Assembly (NCBI RefSeq): GCF_040802235.1
Contig: NC_133167.1
Location: 13,570,501-13,634,500, forward strand
Reading direction: 5' to 3'
DNA from: Manis javanica
Taxonomy: Eukaryota; Chordata; Mammalia; Pholidota; Manidae
Length of the DNA stretch: 64,000 nucleotides
Notes under the pieces: generated by a model
What the model was told of the DNA's origin: nothing
Seen by the model: only the letters and a program-made list of their open reading frames with translations
Database searches by the model: none
Translations under genes and position numbers: made by a program
Shown here: in pieces, positions 1 through 10,545 of the stretch
How positions within the stretch are numbered: the stretch's first letter is position 1
Layout of the letters: the number at the start of each line of letters is the position of its first letter

Positions 1-240
1 ATGTAAATAATTTCATGACAGAATGATAGACTTATAGGTGTTAGGGGGATGAGGACACAGGATGGAAAAGAGTTTAAGATTGAACAGAGGTTTTAAAGAA
101 TTGAAGATGGGTAGGAAGCTACAAAACTGCTCACGTCATTCAGGAAGCATCCACCCAGCAGAGAAGGTGCACTCAACATAGCATGGACACTGATTGGAGA
201 AAATGGAACAATATCGCCCTTCTGCCCTGACATCTGAGAC
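1..240. other. Unique sequence, nothing recognised
   Basis: No gene, clear repeat or long open frame is visible at the left edge. Confidence 0.5.
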
Positions 241-249
241 TGTTCTGTA

Positions 250-372
250 GGCTGGTTCTATATGTGAAATGGTGGTGATAACACTAAGCACCTTATATGG
301 ATCTTACGAGAATTAAATGAGATCATGTCTAGCAAGCACCTGCCACACGGTGAATACAAAGAAAGGGGATAG
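250..372 (+). repeat. MIR fragment (3' half)
   Basis: It contains the degenerate MIR 3' half: a 'gtgaaatggtggtgataa' segment, then 'gaattaaatgagatcatg' and a tail of the 'gcacctgccacacggtgaa' type. Confidence 0.55.
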
Positions 373-1225
373 TAGGAGAAAGAGCAAGAAGGATGAGCAG
401 AAGAAGGAAAAAGGGTTCATATAGCTACAATTATGGATTTCTGGAATGTTCCATCAGTGGTGTTCTGGGAGTAGGCATGCTCTACAGTATGATTAATGAT
501 TTAGATGTTGAGCTAATCTGCTAAAGTGGGCAGGATCACCACCTACTTGTAGGGTGCCTGGCACAAAGTGGCTGCTCAGAGGATGTTACTGAACAGGTGG
601 CAAGTGACAGCCCAGACACACTCGGCGAGGCCCAGGGACGCACAACCATCAAACCAGCCTTACTGGAGTATCTCGTTCCCTGGGTCCTGGCTGCCACACA
701 CACTCGCTCTGTCAACACAGGAGATGGGCTCTAATGAGACACTCCTGCAAACCTTAGCTCTGCCCCTGTAAACTTCCCTGACCTTTTTCAGTCCCTGGAT
801 AACTTACACTTTATCCGTGAGAGAATCAAAGGGCAATTTATTCTCCAGTACTTTTTAGAAGAGGTTAAGAGAGGTTTCTGGCTAAGTGTCATGCTCGGTG
901 CTCCTGTTAGCAGTGCCTTTCCGGTCAGACATGCCCTGCGTAGTGGGTGGGGCATGGCGGGGCTCATTACCCAGGCTGAGCGTGTCCAAGAGCAGCACCA
1001 AGGGGTCGCTTAGTCTTCAGCCATCTGCCCTTCCCTTCCCACTACCCACTTTGCAGACATGGAGGTGAGCCCCCCTGCTCTTCCAAGCTTGATCTTCCAG
1101 GGGTGACAGGTGAGAGGAAATCCTCCTGGTACTATAGAGTAGTGGTTAGGGGGAAGGGGGTGAGGGCTTAGACTCAAATAAGGTCTCCCTTGTGTATGCG
1201 CTGAGTGGCTTCGGGCGGTATCACA
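373..1225. other. Unique intergenic DNA
   Basis: A short MIR-like end ('gtgcctggcacaaagtggc', about 550-580) is the only recognisable element. Short open frames are random in appearance. Confidence 0.5.
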
Positions 1226-1597
1226 GGCTGGATTATGTCCCCTCAAAAATTCTTATGTTGACGCCCTAGCCTCCAGGGTGATTGTTATTTGGAGATAAGG
1301 CCTTTGAGGCAGTAATTATGGCTAAATGAGGCCAAAGGGGTGGGGCCCTCATCCATATAGCTGGTGTCCCTATAAGAAGAGGAAGAGATACCAGGGATGT
1401 GACTGCAGAGAAAAGGCCATGTGAGGATGCAGAAAGTGGCCACCTGGAAGCCAAGGAGAGAGGCCTCAGGAGAGTCCAAACCTGCAACACCCTGGCCTCA
1501 ATGCTCAGCCTCCAGAACTGAGAAAATACATATCTGCTGGTTAAGCCCTCCAGTCTATGGTCTTTTTTTTATGGCAGCCCTAGCCAACGAACACAGG
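1226..1597 (+). mobile_element. MaLR-type solo LTR (MLT1/MST-like)
   Basis: It begins near 'ggattatgtcccctcaaaa' and carries the diagnostic blocks 'atttggagataaggcc', 'ggtgtccctataagaagag', 'ccatgtgaggatgcag' and 'cctccagaactgag'. It ends 'tttatggcagccctagcca'. No internal retroviral sequence is present, so it is a solo LTR. The open frames in it are chance. Confidence 0.8.
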
Positions 1598-1649
1598 CAG
1601 GTTTTTCCATCTCAGCAGCAGGACCCCTCTAAAAAGGAAGATAATCATA

Positions 1650-1740
1650 GACCCAACTCAAAGGGCTAGTGTGAGGATTGAATGAGATGATGCCTGCAAG
1701 ATGCTGGCCAGTGCCTGGGACAGAAAAGGGACTCCACATG
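1650..1740 (+). repeat. MIR fragment
   Basis: Recognised by 'gtgtgaggattgaatgagat' followed by 'gccagtgcctgggacag', the usual MIR 3' portion. Confidence 0.6.
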
Positions 1741-1984
1741 TGCAAGGCCCGAATTCCAGTAATCCAACTCATCCATTTAAAAAATGCATAATATGAGCCC
1801 TAGAGAAGATAAATCACAGTTCAAAAGCTGTTAGCCATGTGGCAAGCCCGATTTGGGAGCCAGGATCCTCAGAGTGGGGTTTAAGAGAATGGGCTGATCA
1901 AGTATATCATCATTATCGAATGCTATCTAGCTCCTCCCCTGGGAGCACCTGCCTGCCTTTCTCATGCCTAACAGCAGAGTAGGG

Positions 1985-2345
1985 TGGTGATTTGGGACCA
2001 GGGTCCTGACCAAGAGTCAGGGACTATTCCAGGTACTGGGGATTCAGAAGCGAACAAGGCAGATAAGATCCCTGATCTCATGGGGTAAAGGTCCTGCCAG
2101 CAGAAGGCAGTTGTTGACTAAACCTAACATCAGCACAGTAATTTCAGAGGGGCTAACTAAGATACATGGCTACAGAATGCCTCCCAGAAGGTGACAGGAA
2201 AGGCCTCTCCAAGGAAGAGACACTCCAGCTGAGACCTGAATAGGACAAGATCTAGAGGAAGGGAGTTGGGGCTCAGGGAACAGAATGTACAAAGGCCCTG
2301 AGGCAGGATCAAGCTGAGACTCTCAAAGAATAGCAAGAAGGAATT
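1985..2345 (-). repeat. L2 LINE 3' fragment
   Basis: On the plus strand it reads as the reverse complement of the L2 3' end: 'ccaggtactggggattcag', 'ccctgatctcatgg', 'gaaaggcctctccaaggaag', 'gctgagacctgaatagg' and 'acaaaggccctgaggcagg'. Confidence 0.75.
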
Positions 2346-2644
2346 GTATAGCTAGTTTGTTTTTTAACACAACTTGATGCTAGTCTTCTGTCTAGAAACC
2401 TGCTTTCCTTAGAGATTAATCTCTAAGAGCTGGTTGAATTATCATGACAGAAAAATAAAACAATCCATGTATCCTTTTCCAACTTAATTGAAACCCAAAG
2501 TGAGGACTGATTTGACAGAGAAAAATCAAAAGGCAATCAAAAGGGAAGGAGGTGGCAGAGATGGTGGTAGAAACTGGTCAGTGGCAAGTGGAGAAGGAAG
2601 CTGTGAAAACACACATTGGGCATCAAACTGGGGAGGGCCTTGGG

Positions 2645-2745
2645 GATAACCTGCCTCATTTTAAAGATGAGGAGGGTTCAAGGACTCGATTACAGTAAAA
2701 CAGTAGCAGAACCAGGTTAGACCACAAGCCTTAACCCAGTCAAGA
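2645..2745 (-). repeat. MIR fragment
   Basis: It contains 'cctcattttaaagatgagga' and 'agtagcagaaccagg', the MIR core read in reverse. Confidence 0.5.
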
Positions 2746-2859
2746 GGCTGCTTTCCCTCCACTTCGGCAATAGTTCCCTAAGGGTCTGCAGGGGGAGAAG
2801 CTGGGGTGCGGTGAGTCTCAAGCCAGAGAGTGAGGCTCTCACTCCGGGCTTCATGATGA

Positions 2860-2985
2860 AACCACGGTTTAAAGGAACTAAGTGACTTGCCCAAGGCTGC
2901 ACGAGTAAAAAGTAATAGAAAATGCCTAAAAATACAGTCTGTCTGCTTTCAACACCTGTGCTCTTAATTATAGGCTGAGCAAGGT
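2860..2985 (-). repeat. MIR fragment
   Basis: It contains 'ctaagtgacttgcccaaggc' followed by 'tctgctttcaacacctgtgc', reverse MIR core and 5' end. Confidence 0.55.
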
Positions 2986-4380
2986 GGTGTTTTGGCCCCT
3001 GTCAATCAGACACATAGACTTATTCCTGCTGCATGAAGTCATAGCTCTGAATTAAGGAGGAAAAACAATAAATGCAAACTCTCTTGAAATCATTAGGTTC
3101 CTGGTAAACTAAGCCGAAATCCAAAACACCTGAGGGAATTGCCAAGACTGAAGGATTCACATTGAACATTTCTGATTCAGTTCCCCAGGAAAAAGGCTAT
3201 TTTAATATCTTCCTCTCCACCAACTATCTTTCCCCAGCAAAGATGACTGCCTCTCCCATGAGTTGCTCCAGCCCCCTGGGCCTACCTTCATTACACACAC
3301 ACACACACACACATACACACACGCACACATATTAGAAATTCTTATTCCAACTTACTGGAAATTCAAAAACTATTCAATAAAGCAAAACATCTCTTGAGAA
3401 CACCAAGTCAATCAAAACTTCTGACATGAAGCAAAAACCATTCTGAGAGCTCTCCCTCACCCAGCAGGGTTGTGACTATTCCCCCCCACTGTAGCTCTTT
3501 ACTTCTTAACATTTACAACCCACGAGTGCCCACCAGAAACAAGTAGAGGGCTGCCTGGACAAAAAATAGGACAAAAGAGCATTGGTATCTGTGAGGCCAA
3601 AGGCTCTACGCAGACTTTGATCCAAAAGTTGGACCATGTTCCCAGTGGGAAACAGATAAAGATCCAGATGTAAGCAGCTTTGAATTCATACTTTAAAATC
3701 CTCAAGATCCATGCTCTGTTTCCACAGCCCTATTTTACATGCTTATTTTATGAGTCTCTTGATGGAAATCTAAACCTTGAACATTCTTCCACAAGTCATT
3801 AATCTTTGAAATATAATTCAAGGAAGAGGTTGTGTGGCAATCAAGAGCTAGCCTCCAGATTAATGGAAAATAAAGGAGGCCTTGGGTTTTTAGAAGTGCC
3901 TGCAGGCTGGGGAACAAGTCCTCCCGTCACTATGGCAACACACTTAGCGGTGGCAGAGCCCCATGAGTGCATCCCCTCATCTCTCCTCTGAAACTGGGCA
4001 TCATTTAAGGTTACCCAGCAAGGAAGAAATAAGGGATGGAAGGAAGGAAGGAATATTTAAAGGTGCACATCATTTCCTGGATATGGAGACAACATTATAA
4101 GAAAATTTCCGTCTTCTTTTTCCCTCTTTTATGGATTCTTCCCTAGGTGAAAAGGCTAGCTACTCTTTCCACGCTTGCTCAACCTTGGATTTTTTGTGCT
4201 AATCTCAGTTTACCAATATCTATTTGTTGAGTGTGTGGTGTTTACAGAGCACTATGTGGGAACATAAAAGAAAGAAAAAATAATATTATCCCAGGATTCA
4301 AGGTGAAGGCTACCTAATTGAGAAATAACATAAATGTTCTTGAAATCATCAGCCTCTTCTTGAAGTAGATAGTTCCTCCA
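2986..4380. other. Mostly unique intergenic DNA
   Basis: Apart from the CA tract at 3293-3330 and a short GGAA run near 4035-4052, no repeat, gene or long open frame is recognised. Confidence 0.5.
3293..3330. repeat. (CA)n microsatellite
   Basis: About 19 dinucleotide units with two interruptions (CATA, ACGC). Confidence 0.95.
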
Positions 4381-4858
4381 AAGATGGTTCCCTCATTTCC
4401 TCTCCTTTCTGTAAGCATGCTCTTCTCCCCTTCTGACAGGGCTAGCTTTCTGACTTGCCTTTGTCCAATATGGCAGAAGAGATAGTCTGGGATTTCTGTG
4501 TCCAGGCCTTACAGGCAGCTTCTATTTTCTGTCCTTGGGAAGACAGTCACCATGTACCAAATCCAGTTACTCTGCTTAAACCCCCATGCTACGAGCAAGT
4601 CCAATCCAGTCAGAGAGAGAGAGAGAGAGAGATGCCCTAGCAGCCCCCAGCTGTTCCAGCCTTCCCAAATAATGTACCAGATTTGGGGGTAAAGGGCCCA
4701 TCTTGAATATTCTAGCCCCACCAGACCCACAAGAAGAACCATGCAAGAGAGCCTATCTCAGATTGCAGAAACAGGAGAAATAAGAACTTGTCAGTAGTGT
4801 TTTAAGCCACAAAGTTTGGGGGCGTTTTGCAAAACAGCAGTAGATAACTGAAGCAACC
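4381..4858 (+). mobile_element. MLT1-type MaLR solo LTR
   Basis: It shows the LTR-like order of a degenerate 5' half (mid-part with 'tgtccaatatggcagaag') and a 3' end 'gttttaagccacaaagttt' then 'cagcagtagataactgaa', typical of MLT1. An internal (AG)n expansion is at 4612-4632. Confidence 0.65.
4612..4632. repeat. (AG)n microsatellite
   Basis: About ten perfect AG units inside the LTR at 4381-4858. Confidence 0.95.
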
Positions 4859-4964
4859 CCAAAGCAACACAGGAACCTGACACTTGGTAATGCTTTACAT
4901 TTTGTGAAAGAACCACTGGGACAGGGTTTATTCAGGGACTGAGGGCTTAAATGCCAGTCACGGG

Positions 4965-5145
4965 TCTAAGCAACCTACATGCATTGAGTCATTTAAACTT
5001 AACGATTACCTATATGAAGGACATACTATCATTATTCTCATTTTGCAGGCACAGGGAAGTTGCCAATCCAAGCAGTTGGTGACGAAGTCAAGATTCAAAT
5101 GCAAATAGGAGCAGGTTCCAGAGTCACGGGCATAACCACCGTGGC
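4965..5145 (-). repeat. MIR fragment
   Basis: It contains 'gcattgagtcatttaaactt', 'actatcattattctcatttt' and 'agtcaagattcaaatgcaaa', the MIR read in reverse. Confidence 0.6.
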
Positions 5146-5475
5146 TGCTCACAGGGGAAGAGGCACTGGGGGTGATATGGCAGATAAAGCAGCACAAAAA
5201 ATTGGCGAAGATAGGAGTCCTGCTCCAGGCAAGAGGACTAGCCTAAGCTTTGGGAAAGAGGTAAGAAGCCCATAAGATATAAAAACAGAATGAGAGACTG
5301 GTGTAGGGCCAGAAAATCTGTGGGAGGAAGCCTGAGTAAGAATCCCAACCAACTTGTCACAGTCTGAAAGAGTCAGGTTAAGGATGTCTACTTGAGATTT
5401 TCCCAGTTGAGACTGGCCATTTGTTTTGAGGCATGACACTGGAGCTCCACGCCTGTCACCTATTTGGTGTTTTAG

Positions 5476-5668
5476 CCCCGTGGCCCTCAAATTTTGCTGC
5501 ACATTAGCAGCACCAGGGAAACTTTGAAAGCTCTCGATGTCCATGCTTCACTCCAAACCACTTTCAAAAATCTCTGGGAGTACACCCAGGTATTATATTT
5601 TTTTAACTGTCCCAGATGATTTCAGAAATGTAGACAAGTTTGAGACCAAGTTTGAGACCACTACATCT
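5476..5668. mobile_element. hAT-type short nonautonomous DNA transposon
   Basis: It carries 'cacattagcagcaccaggga', 'ctctgggagtacacccaggt', 'cccagatgatttcag' and a terminal 'gtttgagaccac', the MER5-like pattern. The end shows a 12-base tandem duplication ('aagtttgagacc', twice). Confidence 0.6.
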
Positions 5669-5669
5669 T

Positions 5670-6290
5670 TCAACTCTAGGAATAAATGGCTCAAACGACA
5701 GTGACCCTTCGAATTGCTCAGCAATCTCTGAACACCTTTCCTAAAATGTGCCGTCTCAGAATGCCCAGTGTGGGGATCGGGGCCTGGAGGATTTTTCAGC
5801 TCACCGAGAAACTGCATCTGTTAATGGCATGGTGGGTGATTGGCTCTCCGTTTTATGCCTCGTTAGAATAGCAACAATTAATGATAATCAGCCACATTTT
5901 ATTTTTTAATGCACAGCGATGAAAACTAATCACGCTGCAGGCAGGTCTCCAGCAATCATCCCCTGAACTGACCAGCAAGGGAGCACACTATCCATTATAA
6001 TCACTCTCTTTTTGACTGACTTGACTTTCACATAGAATCCGTGAAAGTAAAGAGAAAAGAAGAAAGGACATTCATCTCCTCCAGGACAAAAAAAAGAAAG
6101 GAGAGGTAGAACCCACGATTTTTGCAACAGAGAAAGCACTACACACTCACACACACACACACACACACCAAACCTGACCCTATCATTCTCCTCTCAGAAG
6201 CAAAAGTAAACACTTACTTATAAGATCTTGGGCATTGGATCAACAGAGCAGACTGCACACATGTACCTTCCTTTCCTCTTGATCAGTTTT
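5670..6290. other. Unique intergenic DNA with a CA tract
   Basis: The only element seen is the CA repeat at 6141-6168. No gene is recognised. Confidence 0.5.
6141..6168. repeat. (CA)n microsatellite
   Basis: About 14 dinucleotide units with one interruption near the left end. Confidence 0.95.
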
Positions 6291-6639
6291 CATAAAATGA
6301 AAAAAAAAGGTTTTTAATAAAAAGAAAACCACAAAAGCAGGAGAAAACAATAAATATTGCCATTAATAACTCAAAAAATTTGAGGAATTTATTAAAGAAG
6401 GAAGGCAGGTGATATTAGACTAAAGGATAAAAAAAGATCAGAGAAAATCAAAGCCGTGCATAAAAAAACATTGCTCAGGACTCGTTCTATGAAGGCCCAA
6501 AGTCAATCAATACGACACTGGATTGGTTCTATGAGTTCTATGAGTGCTCTAAATTCAATCAGTAGCTATGAACAAAAGAAGGGAGCCCAGGCCTCATTGG
6601 GGTAGTTAATTGGAAAACTGCATTTAAAAAATATACACT

Positions 6640-7110
6640 ATCACCCATCATCCCGTTTCTCTGCACATGAAATGAAATAGGAGATAGGTAACCTGTGTAT
6701 GCAGATAACAAGTAAAATTGTAAAGCATAGCAAATATTTGTCAGTAATCACAATAGAGTGAACAGGTAAATTTCCCTATTAAAAGACAAGAATGGAACAT
6801 TGAGTTTTAAAATATTTTTTTTACAAAAGATTTACAAAAAACACACCCTGAACAAAATGAAACAAGACCAAAGATTGGAGATGGAGAAAAAGAATTGCCA
6901 AAAGAGAAGTAACTGTGGCAACACTAATATCAAGCAAAATATAATTGAAGTAAAAATACATTAAAAGGGAAAAATGTGGGCTTCATTTCATAGTTATTTT
7001 TTCACATATAATGCACAAGAAACCATAACACTAAGGTCAGGGACCTTTATGCAACTAACACAATAGCTTCAGATATCATGTCTTCGAACTGAAAATTTTT
7101 CTTAGTGAAA
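6640..7110 (+). mobile_element. Degenerate L1M-type LINE fragment
   Basis: It is A-rich on the plus strand. It contains a diverged L1 ORF2 segment around 'ggcaacactaatatcaagca', 'gcaactaacacaatagcttc' and 'agatatcatg', which matches the endonuclease-to-RT linker region of old L1s. It has many frameshifts. The A-rich stretch 6290-6640 may belong to the same element. Confidence 0.45.
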
Positions 7111-7942
7111 CCAAAAAAATGCACATGTAATTCAATCGGTGCCCTTCATTCCCACTGAGGCCAAGCAAGGTAGTCCTAAGGGGCCCCTGAGGACACTGCA
7201 CTGTCTAAAGATAAGGGGAAAAAATGACAACAAAAAGAAGAGTATTTTTCTAAATAGGAATTTTATTTATATATGTGCCTAGTACAATATCCAAGAGGAC
7301 TGTTACTGACTTCACATGGTTTGGAGACCATGTAAAAGCCCAGCAGTCCCCAGACATGAACTTGTTCTGTTCCAGCCAGTGGTTGAACGGGGCACCTTGG
7401 AGGGAGTGGGCCCTCTCCTCCTCGAGAAATCTGAGCTTAGGCTGGAGACCTTCCTGTAGGAGTGGAAGAATAAGGACACATGCATGAAATGGGTGCTCAA
7501 GCTAGATTATTTTATCTGGATGTTTTGTTTCAAACCCATCAACCTGTGAATCAAATCAATATTAGTTGAAATTGATTAGTTGAAATTGACCACATCCAAG
7601 TTGGGGAGTAAAGTAGGGAATTGGGGAGTATTCCCTTTCAGCTGACATGTAGATTTGAATAGTCAACTTCTGAAGACAAGGGGAATCCGAGGTCTGTCCT
7701 CTGATCCTCTGACATTAGCAAGATCAGTGTGCTTGATTGGAGTAGGCTGAATTATATTTTGCAAATATTCACTGCCCTTGCTCACCACCCCCACAGGAAA
7801 TAGTAGCCTCCCTTGGTCATTGTGACTTGCACTAACCAGCAAATATGAGTGGGCATACTGTATCCGACTCAGAGAAGATGCTTTAAAGAGGACTCGTGCT
7901 TTGGCCAGGCTTCTTGCTTCCACATCTCCTTCACAAGATGCT
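7111..7942. other. Unique intergenic DNA
   Basis: A small tandem duplication ('attagttgaaattg', near 7560-7588) is the only structure noted. Confidence 0.5.
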
Positions 7943-8333
7943 TGTCTTAGTTTGCTAAGACTTCTGGAACAAAGTACCACAACCTGAATGTCTTCACAGA
8001 TATTCATTGTCTCTCAGTACTAGAGGCTGATGTCCAGGACCAAGGCATCAGGAAGGTTGGTGGGTTCCCTCAGAGGGCTATGAGGGAAGCACCTGTTCTA
8101 GGCCTCTCTCCTCAGCTTCGAGGTGACCATCTTTATCCTATGTCTCTTCACATGGCATTTTCCCGAAGCGCTTGTCTCCAGGTTTCCCCTTTTGATAAGG
8201 GCACCAGTCATATTGGACAAAGGACCCACTGAAGATCTCATTTGAACTTGATTACCTCTCCACATGAGGTCATATACTGAGAGTTAGAACTTCAACATAT
8301 TAATTTTGCAAGGACTCAATTCAATGCATAACA
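7943..8333 (-). mobile_element. MaLR-type solo LTR
   Basis: It starts 'tgtcttagtttgctaaga' and contains 'tctcagtactagaggctga', 'ataagggcaccagtcatatt' and 'acttgattacctct', the reverse complement of MLT1/MST LTRs. Confidence 0.75.
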
Positions 8334-9360
8334 AAGAGCATATCCCGGACAAGGGAGAGGCCTTGTAGTGCACACCTGCTAGAGATCCGCAACCCTTATT
8401 TCACATGAGCAAGAAATAAATGCATGTGGGAAGCCACTGATATTTGGAGATTGCTTATTATGCGGTACAACTCACTAAAATCTAACAAAGGTACCAATTT
8501 ACTAGCAAATTCATTGAAACTAGAGCATTTCACCCTGTAAGAAGAGGAACTCCACCAATCCTTTCCAAGGAGCACTGGTATGGTAACACACATGGGCAGC
8601 TCAGGGATGCGCAAGACACAAAGATTAGGAAAGCACATGATGGATGATGGGGGCCCAAAAAGAACTCCTGGATGGGTGAGAAGAGTGCTTGTGTATCAGC
8701 CTTGCCCCTCTCATTTATGTTCAAAGCTAGTGATATTTCCAAGAGCAATCCATTCAGAGAAGTATGGTATCTTAAGGTTCTTTATAAGTAGGACAGAGGA
8801 ATTAGTAAGTAAATGGTGTCCCATATTCAAAGTGCCCAGAGTAAGGAATATCCTGCTCTGGGTTTATACAGATGATGTCAAGAGAAAAATGAGATCAGAA
8901 CTCAAGTGTCAACTTCAATGTCCACATGTTTATAAAAGAAAAAGTTCAAGGCAAACTTTCTTACCCAATTCTATATTATCTTTCAGACTATTTTTTCCCT
9001 TTCAAATACAGAGAGAAAGTATGCCTAAAATATTTTACTCTCTAGAGAGATAGGTAACATGTTATATAGAAAATTGTGCTCTGAACTTTTAGCAACTGGA
9101 CTTCAAAGGAAACATCTCAAAGCCATTACATATTTTTCAGACTCCTGATTTTATATATGCTTCTCTCCACCTTGAATTTGTTTCCTGGCATTTCTTTGCA
9201 ACCTGTGCTGTAGTCCTCCAAATGCTTCTATTCCCAAGAACTTTCCCTCCTAAGTCAAGGCAGGTTTTAGACACTTGGAGTCAGACCAGGGAAAGTGAAA
9301 TCCAGGGGCAGCTTTGGAGCACCTCCCGTCTTCCTCTTCCATCTGTAAAGTGCCTGTTAA
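8334..9360. other. Unique intergenic DNA
   Basis: An open frame of 157 codons (8580-9053, plus) has no domain, signal peptide or family resemblance that I recognise and is probably chance. Confidence 0.45.
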
Positions 9361-9362
9361 CT

Positions 9363-9605
9363 AAGAGCATGGTGTACAGAGTCTGGCTGCCTGGATTTAA
9401 GCCCCGGAGCCAAAATCTACCAGCCATGTGCCGTGTGTTACTTCTTAACCGCTATGGGCTGTAAGTGTCCTCATCTATCAAATGGGGCCGATAAGAGTAC
9501 CTTGCCCCTAGAGAAGTTCTGAAGATTTCAATGAATTAATACATACAAAGCCCCTAGAGCAACACTTGGAAAATTGTAAGGGCTCAAAGAATGCTCATTA
9601 TAATT
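9363..9605 (+). repeat. MIR element, near full length
   Basis: Order of blocks: 'agagcatggtgtacagagtc', 'tgcctggatttaagcccc', 'cagccatgtgccgtgtgtta', 'cctcatctatcaaatggggc' and 'tcaatgaattaatacata'. Confidence 0.8.
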
Positions 9606-9859
9606 AGCAGTGGCTTTGAAATCTCCTTCTGGAGAGAGAGAGCTAACAGGCTAGTCATCATTGGTGCAGACGTGCCATTAAGTTTTGGTTTGGAAGCCCT
9701 GGGAAACTTGGCAGCCTTTTGCCCAAGTTACATCCAGTCTGGAACAGATATAGGATTCATTCTTAGCCAGGAAAAGAAGAAGGTAAAGTTTGCTTTATCC
9801 CCAGTACTCTCCATTCACAGAAGAAAACAAGAGAGAACATTCCTGTTCCAACATTAAGC

Positions 9860-10015
9860 CCTCAGTAAGTGTGCCATCTTGCTCCAAAAATATTGCTTGA
9901 GTTCTCATTGTATACCATGCACCACACTGGAGATGCAGCCCGTGAAAAGAAATGCTTTCTTGTTGGGAGGGAGGTAGGGGACACACAAGAAATAAAATAG
10001 GCAGATTATACTTAA
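9860..10015 (-). repeat. L2 3' fragment (tentative)
   Basis: It contains 'tgagttctcattgtatacca' and 'cactggagatgcagcccgtg', then 'acaagaaataaaatag', consistent with a reversed, diverged L2 3' end. Confidence 0.4.
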
Positions 10016-10396
10016 AAATATAATTCACAGAGAATTACAGGTCCTAGCCACGCACCCCACCCCCCAACCGTGTACCAGCCTCTGCCTCACACTAAATTCA
10101 CTCTTCTCTTCTACTGAAAACATTTATTGGCCTAAAATGTACTGGTGCTTCTGGTTGCCATACATTTTTGAGGCCTAAGGATGAAATAAGAAGTCAGAGA
10201 ATCCTGTTCAAAAAGGTACTACTGTTTTCTCTAGAACTACCTTACGTTCTAAGTGCTGATGGAGTTGGAGCCCACGTGTTTAGGGTCTAGTCCTGCCTTG
10301 ACCAGATCTAACCCTGCAATTCTAGTTTCTTCATTAAAATAATAAAATTTAGCCTCTCTGAGTTTTGCCTGTGTGAAATAATGGAATTGGTACATC

Positions 10397-10545
10397 CCTG
10401 GTTCTCAAAGAGTGGTCCCCCCCCTCGGCAGTATCAGCACTACCCTGGGACTCGGGAGACATGCAAGTTCTTGGATCCCACTCCAGAAGCATGGAATCAT
10501 AAACTCTGGGAATAAGACCCACAATGTGAGTTTTAAGAAATCTTG
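10397..10545. mobile_element. hAT-type short DNA transposon
   Basis: It starts 'ctggttctcaaagagtggtc' and continues 'gcagtatcagcactaccctg' and 'aaactctgggaataagaccc', a MER5-like nonautonomous element missing its far end. Confidence 0.6.

Noticed and set aside
4021..4055. GGAA microsatellite as an ETS-responsive enhancer
   Set aside because: Only about three to four contiguous GGAA units are present, fewer than the long arrays usually linked to such activity.
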